DNA from: Symbiodinium natans
Lineage: Eukaryota > Sar > Dinophyceae > Suessiales > Symbiodiniaceae
Direction: 5' to 3'
NCBI GenBank assembly: GCA_905221605.1
Contig: CAJNDS010002257.1
Span: forward strand, 647,922 to 711,921
DNA length: 64,000 nucleotides
The position numbers were made by a program, and so were the translations under genes. The notes beneath the pieces were generated by a model. That model saw only the letters and a list, made by a program, of their open reading frames with translations. It did no database searches and was not told the DNA's origin. Below, in pieces: positions 16,663 to 30,300 of this stretch (position 1 is the first letter of the stretch; each line of letters begins with the position of its first letter).

Positions 16663-17560
16663 CTACTCGATTCCGACTGGAATCTCCTGAGCGGCTGTGA
16701 CAACGGCGTGGCTGCCGGAGCTGCTTGCGCGCTCGAGCCGTGGGCGCCGGGCGGCCGCCTCGTTGAGATCCAAAGCCCCAGCCGCAACACGCTGAAACTC
16801 CTCAACGAAGGAAACCGTGGCGGGGTGTGCCTTCGCAGTCTCAAGCCTGAGGCCAGTCTCGGAATTGGCCTTGCTGCTTGCGGTGAAATTGAGACTGCCA
16901 ACCAGCAACACCGCGCCATCGGGCCGCAGTAGGCACAAGGCCTTTGAATGGTGGAGGCCCTGGATCCCTGATCCTACTCGGGCTCCGCGCCCATCCTGAG
17001 CGTAGGCGTCGCGGACCGAAGTCCCGCAAGCAACCCGGACTTCTGCGCCGGCTGCAGACAGGGCGTTTAAGGACCTGCCATTGCAGCTTCGTCCGCTGGC
17101 ATTGGGACGCATCGGCGATGACACGAACACCCGCCCCTTTGGCCAGCGATGTTTCGATGCCCTCCACGCAAACCGGACAATCCTCGCTCGCGCCTGCTGC
17201 CAGAAGGGACTGGGCGGCCTTGATATACGGCCCGCCTGTCAGGAATTCCGCTTCGCAGGAGGGCGCATTTCTGACCGAGGGGCCTTTGTTACGCCTGCCC
17301 GGCTTACGCGCAGCGATAGACTTGGCAGCTGCTCCTCTCTGGGCAGCGTCGTGGGCCTGCGTGGGAACGCTCACGACTGCTGAGGGCGCCGCGGCCTGGA
17401 CACGACCCGCAAGCCCCTGAAAACAGGAGAGCCCGCGGCTCTTGGCCGCAAGTTGAGAACAGCAGCAGTCGCTTTCTCCCAACCCCGAGCGCCACCTTAC
17501 CCTTGGCGATGGCTCCAGCGGTGGAGCCTATCGAGTCCGGTCAGGGGCATCTGCACGTGG
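16663..17560 (-). pseudogene. Decayed 3' fragment of a second element copy: PLD-type nuclease
   Basis: The part at 17,428-17,550 matches positions 1-120 of the window (same GCGGCTCTTGGCCGC hairpin, and AKGKV.LG.G before SQLAAKSRGL), so it is the next stretch of a sister element. Downstream it encodes a phospholipase D-family domain. One frame carries YIKAAQSLLAAG and GVRVIADASQ (to about 17,080). After a frameshift a second frame carries AAGAEVRV and the HKD site: H61-S-K63-x7-D71-x6-G78-S-L-N81 (GLHHSKALCLLRPDG, LVGSLNF; 16,953-16,888). It ends at a stop at 16,663. There is a single HKD motif, as in PLD6/Zucchini and Nuc, which act as dimers. Homology to copy 1 is lost upstream of about 17,560 (5' truncation), and a second frameshift lies near 17,460. 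Confidence 0.75.
17388..17454 (-). repeat. Two GC hairpin motifs in the PLD fragment
   Basis: Copies at 17,388-17,414 (GCGGCCTGGACACGACCCGC) and 17,428-17,454 (GCGGCTCTTGGCCGC). The latter is identical over 26 bp to positions 1-26, the only stretch where the two element copies remain identical. Confidence 0.75.
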
Positions 17561-18804
17561 GGGCAGGGGCCCTATGAGTAAGGCTGCTTGTCCCTTCTTT
17601 ATGCCCTGAGCAGCCGTCAGTCTATCATGGCTGCCCTGCCGGGCCCCGATCTCTTCATGGCCAATCGCTACCGAGCGGACGCTATGCCCCCGCCCTTCGT
17701 GCACGGCTACTCAGTCAAAGGCAAGGCGATCCTTCGCCCGTGGGCCAAGCCAACGCTTCCCGAGGCCATCTGGGGCGACGGTTGCAACAAGCCCCTGCGG
17801 CAGCTCCCCCTCAGAAAGTAGCCCTGACCCTCAAGCAGCCCTGCGCATGTAGCTGGTCGTACTTCAGAACTGTGGTTGCAGTCAACCTGCACCTTGTCCT
17901 GTAGACAAGACCGGCCCGGCGCCCCGTCTGGGGCCACACGGGCACCCCATGTGCATCGAAAGACATCAGTCAGCGGGGCCAGCATTGGGAGGATTACGTC
18001 GTGCTGAAGGTCGTTGGATAGCTTTGTGTTTGGCAGCTGTGTTGCAAGTCCGTACAACCTTATCGGAGACTTCTCATCCTCACCAACGTTTGACGTTTTC
18101 CCCGGAGCAAGCAGCATGTCAGCTGCGCTGCAATCCCTTTCAACAGTATTGAAAGCAATACGTGACTGGGCTGTAGCTCGAACTGGGGGGGGGAGGGGGG
18201 GGGGAGGGGGCGTGTCTTGGCCAGCCACGTACTTGTCTGCGAAGCGGCTTTTGAGCATGAGTGTCTCGGAGAAGAAGCTGCCACTTCGCATTAACTGCGC
18301 AGAAAAGGATCGCAGTGATCTCTGAGTGCATCATCCCGGGGAAGCTGCTCGAGGCACAAAAACAGGCCTCAGCACTGATACTTCTTGCATAGCAACCAGG
18401 CTCTGAAGTCGACCAATGTTGCGCTGCTCCAAGGATGTCTGTATGCTGCAGAAGCTTTTGTAAATGGAAAAGTGTAGGCAGGAGAAATGTACTGAGGCGC
18501 GTTCGGCTTGCCATCCGCTTGTTTTTCCCCTCCAGAAACATAGATGATGAAGTCACTAAAGAGGGTACTCCTTCCACCTCGCGGAGCAGTGGAAACCCTC
18601 TGCAAACTCGTTGTTGTCGGTGTGCGTGAGGCCCGGGAATTGGGACCCGGCGGTTCACAGCAGAGTCGACTCGTAGCTCCAATGGCAAAATGGCTCAGGC
18701 AAAGGCAGAATCCTTAAGCTTCTGCGAAGGCAGGGCCTGTTGCTGAGCTCTAGTGCGTTCGGCCTGGAGGCTGGTTGACTTCCCAACTGCTGTGAACCGT
18801 GCGG
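17561..18804. other. Spacer without a recognised gene
   Basis: Only short unconvincing frames. A G-rich tract at 18,184-18,210 (runs of 9, 11 and 5 G separated by A) could form a G-quadruplex. Confidence 0.5.
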
Positions 18805-19433
<629 letters not shown>

Positions 19434-19479
19434 GCGTCGCGTTCTTAATTGATCGCAGGGGTTTTGTGGCATGCAATTT

Positions 19480-19730
19480 TCGTGTTAAGAGACCAAAACC
19501 TCGGTATTTACAGTGTTTCCTGGCTTTGTCCGTTTACGGACACGAAAAATGGATGTGTAAAAAGTCGCGCAAACTACTTTCAACTACTTTATGCGCAGGA
19601 GGAAAACATCGGTATTTACAGTGTTTTCGGGCTTCAAAAACGGTCAATTACAGGGCCTATTTTGCGCAGACGTGTTCTCAGAACAGAGGAAAAGATCGGT
19701 ATTTACAGCGTTTCGCGGGTTTTTTTTAAG
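19480..19730. repeat. Three diverged ~100-bp units around CGGTATTTACAG
   Basis: CGGTATTTACAG(T/C)GTTT occurs at 19,502, 19,610 and 19,697, each followed by T-rich and GCG-containing sequence. Old tandem repeats; no function visible. Confidence 0.7.
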
Positions 19731-19784
19731 ATGTGGCCAAACTTGTCCTTAAACCCGAACGCCTCCAGCAAGCCGAACAGTCGT

Positions 19785-20400
19785 GCACCCTGAAATCCGA
19801 AACCCCGAAACCTGAAGCAAGCCCAAGAGTCGTGCACCCTTAAAATCTCAACCCCACAGCGTCAAGCACGTCCCCAGAAAAAACACAAAACATCTGGAGC
19901 CTGAAACCCCAAACCCCATGTGTACCCTGAATGACAAAGCAGTCCCACAGTGCACCCCCTTAAACCTTAAATCCCATAGAAAAAGCCCAAAAGTCCTTTC
20001 ACCTTACAGCCTCAACCCCAAACCCTTCCCTTAAACCCTCAACCCCAAATCCCAAAAAAGCCCAGAAGATCCCTAAACCCTCCACTGTGAATCCCAAAAA
20101 GCCGAAAAGATCCCGAAACTCTCCACTGTGAGCCCAAAAGGTCCTACCCTTAAACCCTAAACCCCAAATCCCAAAAAACCTCAAAAGGTCTCTACCCTCA
20201 AGCCCCAAACCCTAAACCCTCCACTGTCTTGCCCTGAAACCCTAAAACCCAGATGCCAAAAAAAACCAAAAGATCTGTAGGCTGAAACCTCAAACCCCAT
20301 ATTTCCACTGGAAGCCCAAAAGGTTCCCAAAAAAGCCCAAAAGATCTGTACCTGCAAACCCTAAACCCTCCACTGTGAGCCCAAAAGATCTTGCCCCTAA
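19785..20400. repeat. Degenerate telomere-like repeats
   Basis: Many CCCTAAACCC, CCCAAACCC and CCCTCAACCCCAAA variants interspersed with CCAAAAAAGCCCAAAAGATC units. This looks like decayed CCCTAAA telomeric DNA mixed with a second short repeat. Confidence 0.65.
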
Positions 20401-20439
20401 ACCAACCAAAAAAACAGAGGAAAACAGTAGACAGCGTGG

Positions 20440-20600
20440 TCAAGCGTGCACAAAGCCCAGCACGACCCCCATGTGTGCACAAAGCACAGCACGTAATTAC
20501 CCCCCCACCCCCCCCCCCCAACCCCTCAGCATGGTCATGTGTGCACAAAGCACAGCACGTAATTACCCCCCCCCCACCCACCCCCCCCACCCCCCCCAAC
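20440..20600. repeat. GTGCACAAAGCACAGCACG repeats with poly-C tails
   Basis: Three units at about 20,444, 20,472 and 20,539. The last two continue as TAATTACCCCCC and long C/CA tracts. Runs of 9-10 C could form i-motif structures, with G-quadruplexes on the other strand. Confidence 0.8.
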
Positions 20601-20688
20601 CCGTCAAACGCAGAAAAAACCAGAGAAAACGATAGAAAAAGTCAAAAAACAGCAGAAAACACCATGATCAGTTAAGAGCGTGTCACCT

Positions 20689-21005
<317 letters not shown>

Positions 21006-21336
21006 GCTACTACCACTCCACCACTACCACCACCACGGCCACTACCTGCTCCTCCTCCTCCTTTTGGTCCAACTTTCCCCCAAATATCGGGGGCGTCCAG
21101 CTCGTGCCAGTGGGGAGAGGGGAGAGAGCAAGTCCTCGACCAAAAAGGTCAAGATGGTGTGGTCGAAATCCTCTCCTGAACATGCGGGCGGGATTCGCTG
21201 ATTCATTGCTTCATTGACTTAGAAAAGCACTGCAGGGATACAGGCAATTCGCATGCCAACTGCAAAGACGGCCATCACAACCGTCTCGGACGTGGCGTCT
21301 GCCAAGCAAGGTTTTCCGTACCGTACCCAACGCTGC
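21006..21336. other. Sequence downstream of HSP70 exon 14, start of its next intron
   Basis: The exon is followed (minus strand) by a GC splice donor (GGAG|GCAGCG). No further HSP70 exon was found between here and position 1, and no other gene is supportable. Confidence 0.5.
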
Positions 21337-21370
21337 CTCCCAAAGAGGTGTCTCCATTGGTCGCCTTCAC
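21337..21370 (-). CDS. HSP70 exon 14, last one found
   Basis: Encodes [11 protein letters not shown] plus one base of the next Gly. It continues exon 13 exactly (GGVFE then VKATNGDT) although 23.3 kb away. Acceptor GCAG|GTG, donor G|GCAGC (GC type). Confidence 0.85.
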
Positions 21371-24300
21371 CTGCCCAGGGAGTTCGGTGTCTAACTGCAG
21401 CCCACAGGTAGTCGAAATTGAAGGGCAAGAAGAACAAGAGCAGGAAGGACGTACAGCGCAGGCACAGACACAAAGCATCACAAAGCGCAGGCACAATCCA
21501 GCCATGGCTTCGAAATCAACGCCCGCCCATGAAGGCTGAAATAGGCTGAAGCTGGGAAAATAGGAACATAGCGGGGTTTTATGATTGAACACCACCCCCT
21601 GCAGCCCCTGCAGACTTGTCGACCCTGAGGCGCATCTTTTGCTCACTCCAGCCGTCTGGGAACTCTCGCGTCGCGGATGACCTCGACCCCTGCCACAAGA
21701 GACACAGGCAACTGAATCCCATCAATCCAATCAGTTCATGGACAAGTGCAAACCTGTTGCGATTCCTCTCGGTATTTGACTTGAGCTGTAGGGACATGCT
21801 GTGGCACATTTCTTGGCCAGTGTCTTGGACCCACCACGTCTGGCCTTCATCGGCCTTGCAGGGTAGCGAGAACGGGGTTTACAAGTTGGGTAGGGTGTGC
21901 AGCTCCAAGTTGAACCGAGCGATGCTTAGATGCCCAACCATCACGTTCTCGAGCACCCCACCTCTTCAGCGGAAGCCGTCTGGTACTTGGCCCTGCCTGA
22001 GACAGGCTACATGGCGCACCTCTAGCATCACCCAGCCCGTGTACAAGTAGATCTCTTGGGGACAGCCGCAAGCGAGAAGGCGTCTTTTTGCCAGAGCCCC
22101 TCGCCTGGATGGGAACGCTTACACTTGGCTTCCACTGTGAGCACTTGCCAGCACCGTAAGTATCAGCTGAGAACTCGTAGGCAGCGCCTGGACTCCGACA
22201 TGTAGGACGTCACAAGACCCTTCGTTGACACGACTCAGGCTGCAAAGATAATGTTGCCCCAACTTGGGCTGCGCTTTAGAGGCCTGCAAACCCCGAGCCC
22301 ACAGAGCCAAGCGCCCACCCTTCAAGGGTGCAGGGGCCGCTTGACAAATCAACCAACACTCTTCATTCTATACGCTCTGTGAGGTACCCGGCGCTTGGAA
22401 ACGTCCTACATGGCGAATGATGGCCTTACTTTCTTCGTACGTGCAGATCATCTCACGGAAAAAGACTTGCAGCAACCCTTCAAGCATGCCGCCCATGTGC
22501 TAAACTTGGGCACCGGGCGCTTCAGCAAACTGCTCGGCTTCCTGCACAAACAACGTTCTGGTTCAAAGGCCCGGGAAGTAGCCATCTGGTTCTGAGACTC
22601 CTTTTTGGCAAGTGTTCCAAACACTCTGTGAGTTCACAGTTGTATGAAGATTGCCGCTTATAGTAGCCACTTCGTATCTAGAAGCTCCGGACATTCATCG
22701 CGAAGCGTTCCCTCTCAGACAAGAAGTTTTTGTCCAATTTCAACTCTTTGAAGGGGGGAGTGGAGTTATCGCCAATCTGTTTGGCACAAGGCAGATACAG
22801 GAAGTGTTTTTGACTTCACATGTAAATGCCTGGAACATAAACAGAACCGTAATTGCAAACCTTTTCAAACTAGAGGGGGTGAGGCGCGGGGGGAAGCGGG
22901 AGGGGGGAAGGGAGAGGGGCCGGAGAGAACGGGCAGAATGGAAATGTCATGAACACGACACCACCACAAGCGAACCTAGGACCTCAACCGCGAATCGGCC
23001 CAGAGACATCAAGGCCTTTGTGAGCCGGAGGCACCATCCTCGTCGGCACGCACATGTTGCGCTCTGTGGGAATATTGACTGGCAACCAAACAATCAATCG
23101 CGAAGCATCTCAGCGTTCCCAGTTTACGGCACATGAAACGTTCAAGCCTTTGGCTTCGGGCAGTGGTTTGTGGGACCCGTTTCCAGACGTCCCGAAACCC
23201 AAAAAAGGCAATCACTTTGCCGGGAAATTTAGGAACACGTCTTGGAAGCCGTATGCTGGTTCTCAAATCCCCGAGCGCCACACCTGCACCGGCTGCTTTT
23301 GCGCTTGCAGCGGAGGTCCTCATGGGAAGTTGGAAGGACGCCGACCCTGAATCGAACCCTCAGTATGCTCGGTCAGTCCTCTTTTGGCCGGCAACGTTCC
23401 AACCTGGCTAATGCGGCGCAGCCCGAAGCCGCAGATTGCCCGAATACCCTTTTCGCCCTCAACGTGAACTCCAAGAACCAACCGCAACACCTAACTGCTT
23501 TAGGCCACAGAGGCCATCTGGGCACAAGCCCGGCCAGTGCGGCCGGAAGCCCCTTGCGCCGGCGGGCCGGGTGCGCTGCGGTCCCCACCTTGCCACACTG
23601 GCCATGGGCCCAACGGTCTTTGGTGCTTTCGCACTGCGTGGTTTCAAAAGGGGTGTTGCACCCCCTGCCTAGAGAAGTCTCAACTGCACTGCAGGGTTAC
23701 AAAACGTTCCATCAAGATCTTCAAGCGTAAACTGGCCGAAGCCTTGCAACCAGTAAAGCAGCACTAAGGCACTAAGGATTCCATGTCAGATTACCATGGA
23801 AGTCAGCAGTACATAACCGACCAGAAACAACCTCAGCAGGTCTAAATGATACAAGACTCCTGACTACCTGGGAACGCAACAAAAACTATCCACGATCTCG
23901 ATCACCGGAGGTACCTAGCATTCTCCCGAAACCCAAAAACCCGACCCGACAACGTACATCTTGCAAAAGATCCCCAGGGACTCTTCTCTTTCGCACCAAT
24001 TACCCTCAGGAATTAGACGAAACGCTCCGCAAGGTACATCGCCAAATCAAAAACCGCCATGGCTGCACCCAAGCGAGATTGGTGAGTGACTCCAAATCAA
24101 AAACCGCCATGGTTGCACCCAAGCGAGATTGGTGAGTGACTATCGGCCCAGTTCTAGTGCGCGCTTGCTGCACAAGATCTTCTCCTACATGATTTCGCAC
24201 AGAATCGAGCCTCCACAGCACGGTTGTAAACCCATCGCCGTCTTGAGCAACATTTGTTCACAGCCCTCCCTGCATGCGCAGCCTTGACATATCCAAGGCA

Positions 24301-27300
24301 TTTGACCGGATTAATTGGAGATTGTTGTGGCAAGCAAAAATCCTCTTCGTGCATGATCTTCTTGGCAAGCATGCTTGCAAGGCTTGATGCGTTGGGTTTC
24401 TTTGTATAAATATCCATTTCAGTATATCATTGTTTCTTCTTTCTTTCGTTACGTCTGTATGGTTGTTGCTCTTGGTTGTTTGTTATGTTTTCGTTTCATT
24501 TCGTTATTTCTTTCTTTTGTTTCTTTTTTTGTTTACTTGTGTCTTTCTTTCTTTCTAGTAGGAAAACATCTATTTCCTTTGTAATTTTCAAAGAAAAACC
24601 TCTAGCTCCTCTGTAGTTGAATAGCAAGCCCCAAACCCAATAACAAAGTACAATACGCAACAAAAAAAAGTACAAAATACTTAGGGGGCCAAAAATAAAC
24701 CTTCTGAGGAAGACTGCCAAATCCAAAGCTCTATACACTACACACATTAGACATTGCAAGAAGTCAAATGACGAGCTCCGCCCGCGAGACTCTGCGTGCT
24801 CAAGCCTTGTTCGACACTCAACCTCCAAGCTGACGGGCTTGAGTTAAGAGTGCGAGGCAAGGCGCATTCACCCACGGGAGGTCTCTCTCCTGCAAGGGCG
24901 AGAAGGCAGGAAATCGCTCCCCATCGAGTACTTGGACTCTCGATCGTGTCAGGCGCCGAGCAAGAGAGAAACAAATCCAAAGGCAACTGGAAACAGAGAT
25001 GCTCGAGATTTGTGCCTCTGCCGGTGATGGCAGCACGGGGTCTCGTAGGTTCTCATGGGGTCTCTGGAATCCAAAGCCGAGGCCCCGAAGGAAATCAAAT
25101 GAAAAAATCGTGTGCAAAAGTGTGCAAATGCCGTCCTTGAAGAAGGGCTTGCTGTAGGGCATTAAAAGCTGCTCGCCTTCGGAGATGCCTCAGCTTCAAG
25201 TCTTCTGAGTCTTCAACATTCTTGTTTAGCCTGGCTTGCGCTTTTGGGACGCGTGATCCTGACAAATGAATCCCTAACTCGTGGATTCCTGTCAGTGATG
25301 ATGCAGAGGATTCAAAAACAACTCGGACAGGAGTTCGAAGGCCTTGCATTCTAACCGGCCAGAAGCCACCGTTTACTCATCAGAACCTGAAGAAATGGAG
25401 CCTGCTTTTGGGCAACCCAGGAGTGCAATCGCATATTTTTTTTGCCACCTGTGCCTTGGAAGCCATACGAAGCACCAAGTTCCGTCACGTTCTGAGGCCC
25501 ACGCTGTGCCGCGTCGTAAACAACCAGGACCCAAAGCCTGGGTTTCAGGATGGCTATCAGCTTGAAAGCCCTAACTCCTAGATGCTCTTAGTTGCAGCAG
25601 CGGTTGAAACGCATTCGGCCAACGGGCGCCCTTCAGTTTGTCAGAGTCGCAGGGGACGGACAGCATGGCTATGATTCGCGAGCAGTAGCGGTCCATGGAA
25701 CGACGACCAACCACCCAAGCCGGAATGGCTTCTGGCAGATGTAAGTCTGTAAGTAAGATGAACTCAGACAGACAAACGAACTTGAGATTGAGATCAGGCA
25801 CTGACTGACTTTACAGTTTCTCAGCAGGGATCCGCTTGAGGTGCTGCGGCTTTTCAGCCCACTCCACATACGTATGGGAAAGATATCGGCACTCTTTACC
25901 ACATGTCCTCCTTTTGACATGCCCTGATTGACAAGTCCCAAGAAACTGGCACGCGTGGTGGCGAGGACCTTCCTCGTGCAGGCCAGCGTGCTGGCCTTCT
26001 CAGCTCTCAGGGTTCAGCAGCGCTCCGGAGTGCGCGTCTCGGCTCGAAGATGCTTCACGTGTCATGTCGTGGGCATGTACAGAATACAAGCTCCAGCTCC
26101 GCCATCACTGCTCCTTCCCGCTGCTAGAAATGATGCCCTGAACCTTGACTACTTTCCGTGCTTCCACCCTTACTCGGGCCTCACTGGGGCCTGGGGCGGC
26201 GCAGTATTGCAGCAGACTCCTTGGTTCGAAAGCTTCAAGCAGTCGGGTCGGAAGCAAAAGACAATTGAATCATTGCAGTTCTGTAGCAAAGGGGTTAATG
26301 CAGCTCTGCCTCCCAGGGTGGTCTGTGGGGTCGATCACCCAACCCCTCCTGGGAGCAGAGGTTGATGAGGGTAGAGACTTCCGTTTAGGCTCTTGCTTCA
26401 AGGGCCTTGGCTTCAGCCCAGGTAGGAAAAGTTTCAGGCCTAAACAGGTTTCAGGCGTTTCTTTTTGCCACCCGTCTAGCGACCGCTCCACGGGCTGCTG
26501 TAACAGCCTTAATAATAGCTGAACAAGAACGAGAGCCCAGACTAAGAAGACGTCAGCACATGGATACCATGACAGGGAGAGCTGCTAACCAGATGAACCA
26601 GACCAACTCAGTGTCATGGTGCCCATGGGGTGTCATCAGATGGCTTCAAGTTTTAAGAACCTTGGCATGCAGGAAGCTTTGGGACAGCCAAGGTCCCGAG
26701 AAGCTAAGCCGACCCAGCTCCATCTAAACTTGCTCAGCTTCCTTGCGACCGAGGCCCCAAACAACTTGACATGAGGACAGAAAACGACTCGACAATGCCG
26801 AGACCCGGCCATGAATATAGGCAAAACCCTTTCATACGGTAGGCTTCTAGCTTCAAGGGCCTGAGCTTCAGCCCACAATGGCAAAAGGCCGTGATGGCTT
26901 GCATGGCCGGAGGTTGTCAGAACTCCCAAATGCTTTTGGACCCTTTTTTGCCTCAAATGGGTACCCCCCCCTAGGAAACCGGGGTCCGCAAGCGGACGGT
27001 TCGCCAGGACCAGAGGCAGTTGAAGCCCCTCCCAGCAGGCGCCCACCCCCACCCACCCCCCACCCCCCCCCCCAACCCCCCCACCCCCCCCCCCCACACC
27101 CCCCCCCCCCCCGCCCCCCTTCCCCCCCCCCCACTCCCCCTGTACCCCCTGAAGGGCCTGGCTCAACCCTACGATCAATCCAAGCCGAACCGTCTTGAAC
27201 CCTACTCCCAAAAAAACCCTAAACCCCAAAGCGTGAACCTTGAGCCCTAAGCCCTCAATCCTAAACTAAACCATAAACCATAAACCCGGAACCCTAAACC

Positions 27301-30300
27301 CTAAACCCTAAACCCTAAACCCTAAACCCTAAACCCAACCCTTATTGCTTGGGGTCCAGCGACTTGGGCGCATGCTCACGCGCATGCGCTGGGCCGGGCC
27401 GAGGCGGGTCGCGTAGCGTTAAAATTACTGAACGGAGTGCAAGAGTTTTCGGACTTCCGTGCGAGGCCGTGCTGGGCTCTGACGAAGTCGGCTCTAGGGG
27501 CGGGATAATCTATCGGTATGAACCCCAAATAGGCTGAAACCTTCCACGACAGGCGCGTTTAGGGGCGGTGCCTAAACGCACTCGCATTGGGGCTTGAAGG
27601 TAAAGGCGCTTAAGCACAACATTCACGCGCAGATCAGCATTCCCCGTATGTCTGCGCCTAGCCACAAATCAACACCGCTCAAGAAGGGACTACATTGACT
27701 ACGTCTTGGACATGTGTTGCAGGATTCCCGCCAGGCGACGACAACTCAAAGCACCGGCTGAGATCCTTTGCCTGGCTTCAAGCGCAGGGCTTGGTGGCTG
27801 GCATCTGGCTCGCCCTTTGGGAGAGATGCTGCTTGCATTCTCTTAGGCTCTCTCTTGCAAGACAACCGGAATGAAAACACCTCCATATCAGCAACCAGAC
27901 TCTCGCAAACACCTGCAGCTGCTCCCCAAGCCATGAAACACTTATGGCTGCATAAGGTGCCGAGAAGATCCGTGTCTGCGCAAAAACCCTACACCTAAGG
28001 ACGTGCGAAAGATTGTGGAAGCGCACTCGCACAACTCCGAGCCCCGATTGCGGCCGCCCTCCGAAGCCTTGTCAACCCAACCAGCCGTACAGTCTGCAAC
28101 CCACTTTGTCACCCTCCCCAACCCTTGAGATCCATGTGCACCTCGGCCTTTCGACAGCGCCGGCCCCACCACGCCAGCCGGTAACCCTTTGGAAGGGGCC
28201 GTGCCTGGGTTTCATAGCTTAGTTTGGCTTAGTGACTTAGTGTTGGCCTTTCTGAACACACGCAAAGAAACCACCACGAATCCAAACCGCTGGCTCCAAA
28301 TCCCCGGCTTTAGGGCACAGCATGGTACAGCAGTACAGAGAACTCTCGTCGTTTTACCTGAGGGCTCTTCACGGCTTATGAGAGAATGCACAAACGGATC
28401 CCGCAAACGTTGCTGACTGAAGCAGGCCACCGCTACCAGGATCTTGCCCACCGTGGGGATCTCTGCCACTGCACAGCTCGGGTCGCCGTGGCCCTGGAGA
28501 AATTTCTTCGCCAAAAAGGAAAGACAACTGTAAAGCGAATCATTGATTGAATATGCGAGAATACGAAGTTCTTTAATCTGCAAAGTAATAATCTGCAAGC
28601 GGCAAACTAAGTTAAAAAGACAAATAGAATGACCACAAAGTGAAGAAAATACTGTCTTGTGATGAAACTCTTGTTGACTTCCTAAAGCTATAGCAGCATT
28701 AGATAAAAGCAGCGCATTCTCTCTCTCTCTCTCTCTCTCTCTCTGCCGAGGGTCTAGCAGCGCCTGGCAACGCATGAGGCTTAGCCCAAGCAGCGCATTC
28801 GCAAAAGTCAACTCACAAGATCTGGAAGATAGAAAGCTTCTACCGGCCACATCCTTAAAGTAAATGAAAAGATGTCCATCTTGCCACCCAGGTCCCCAGT
28901 TGAAACACAACAGCACTAACACAGCTTGCCACTCCCCACGAAGCCAGGTGATGCCAGGTGGCAGCGTGTTCCTCGCAGTAGGGCACATTGGCAGCCCAGG
29001 CTTCTTGCCCGCAGCGCTTGCCACCTTTCAAGGCGCCGAAGTTCGGCTCGTCAAATGCATGAATGCATTTTGGGCCGCAGCGATCCCTACGCAGACGTCC
29101 AATATGCAGACACTAAACCCGAATCCGTCATAGCTTGGTTCAGATGGGAAAGGCAGAATGTTAGAACAAAGCACCAGAGGCCTGGACCAAACAACTAATA
29201 GCTAGCGGCAAGCGGTCGCTTCTGAGAATGTCGACGGGTGACAGACGGTTGCGATGCAAGTCTCCGCCCAGCTCTTTCGCCGGGATCTCGGCACACGCAC
29301 CATCGCAAATTGACTGACGTCTTGCCAGGAATTTTCAAACATGGGAGCAGAAAAGGCTTGTTCTGTCTGAGCACCATGGTCCAAGTGCTTGATGTGCAAC
29401 TGAAGGCAACGATGGTACGCGTCAATGACTGCGGTGACTGCAGGTGCCACATTGGCCAGTGCTGTTTTCGTGCGGCCGCAGCGCACTGCTGCAGCATGTT
29501 CTATTAGAGCCGACCCTAACAAGTGCTGCAGGTCCTAACAGCCACCAGCAAGTGAGGGTCGCAAAGCGGCAGCGCGTTGAAGATAACAGGAAGCGTTTCA
29601 GATCGCTTTAGCAAGAGCATTCGGCTCCCAATTGCTTCATATGCACCCATACCGAGGAATGCAGTACCGTATGCAGAGCATGCACTCAAGTGCTCTCCTA
29701 GAAGGGGCGGGGAGGCTTTTTTGGGGGGTCCAACGCGCAGAGAGCACGGCCAACGGCCAGCACTCCATCTTTGTGATCTCGGCGCCTTTCGTCGGCTAGA
29801 GGTCCTTGAGATGTTCATGAGAATCGAAGCCAAAACTCTTTTGATTCAAAAACGGCTTTAAGCTGGCAGAAGACTACTTTGAAAAACCACGGTGCGCTGT
29901 TTCCATCTACCCAGTCACCCTCCATCACACAAGCCGTCCACAGTCACAAAGAAGGTCCTCGTCACTGGAGAGTGGGTCTCCATCCAACTCGGCATCCGGC
30001 TCAGGGCTGTCCGTGCCCTGCGGCTTGTGGCGGGTCTCGGAGGGGGTCGCCAGAGCCAACTGAACCTGGTAGGTGTGATGGTTGCACACCTTCAAGGATC
30101 TTTGGGCCCCGGAGGCATTCCCTCAAGCACTCGTCTCGACCTTCAACATCCATGAAACCATCAACGTTCCACCTGGCAGCAGGCTTACCGCCCTGCCTTG
30201 CGCAGGTTGCGCGACCTCGGGACGTGCCAGCCGGAGAGGCATCTCTGACCCCGCACCTTTAAAAAACACTAAACAAAATGTTGAAAACTAAGCCCCACCT

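Noticed and set aside
18655-18690. GTAGCTCCAATGGCAAAATGGCTCAGG resembling a spliced leader
   Set aside because: Too many mismatches and an insertion in the core compared with the clear relics at 15.36 and 15.92 kb.
28212-29024. 270-codon minus-strand frame
   Set aside because: No recognisable motif; it crosses a (CT)n tract giving Arg-Glu repeats, and it lies inside an HSP70 intron. Probably chance.
29195-29833. Minus-strand segments reading like helical repeats ([19 protein letters not shown])
   Set aside because: Suggestive of an exon, but no family could be named and no consistent splice frame was found.
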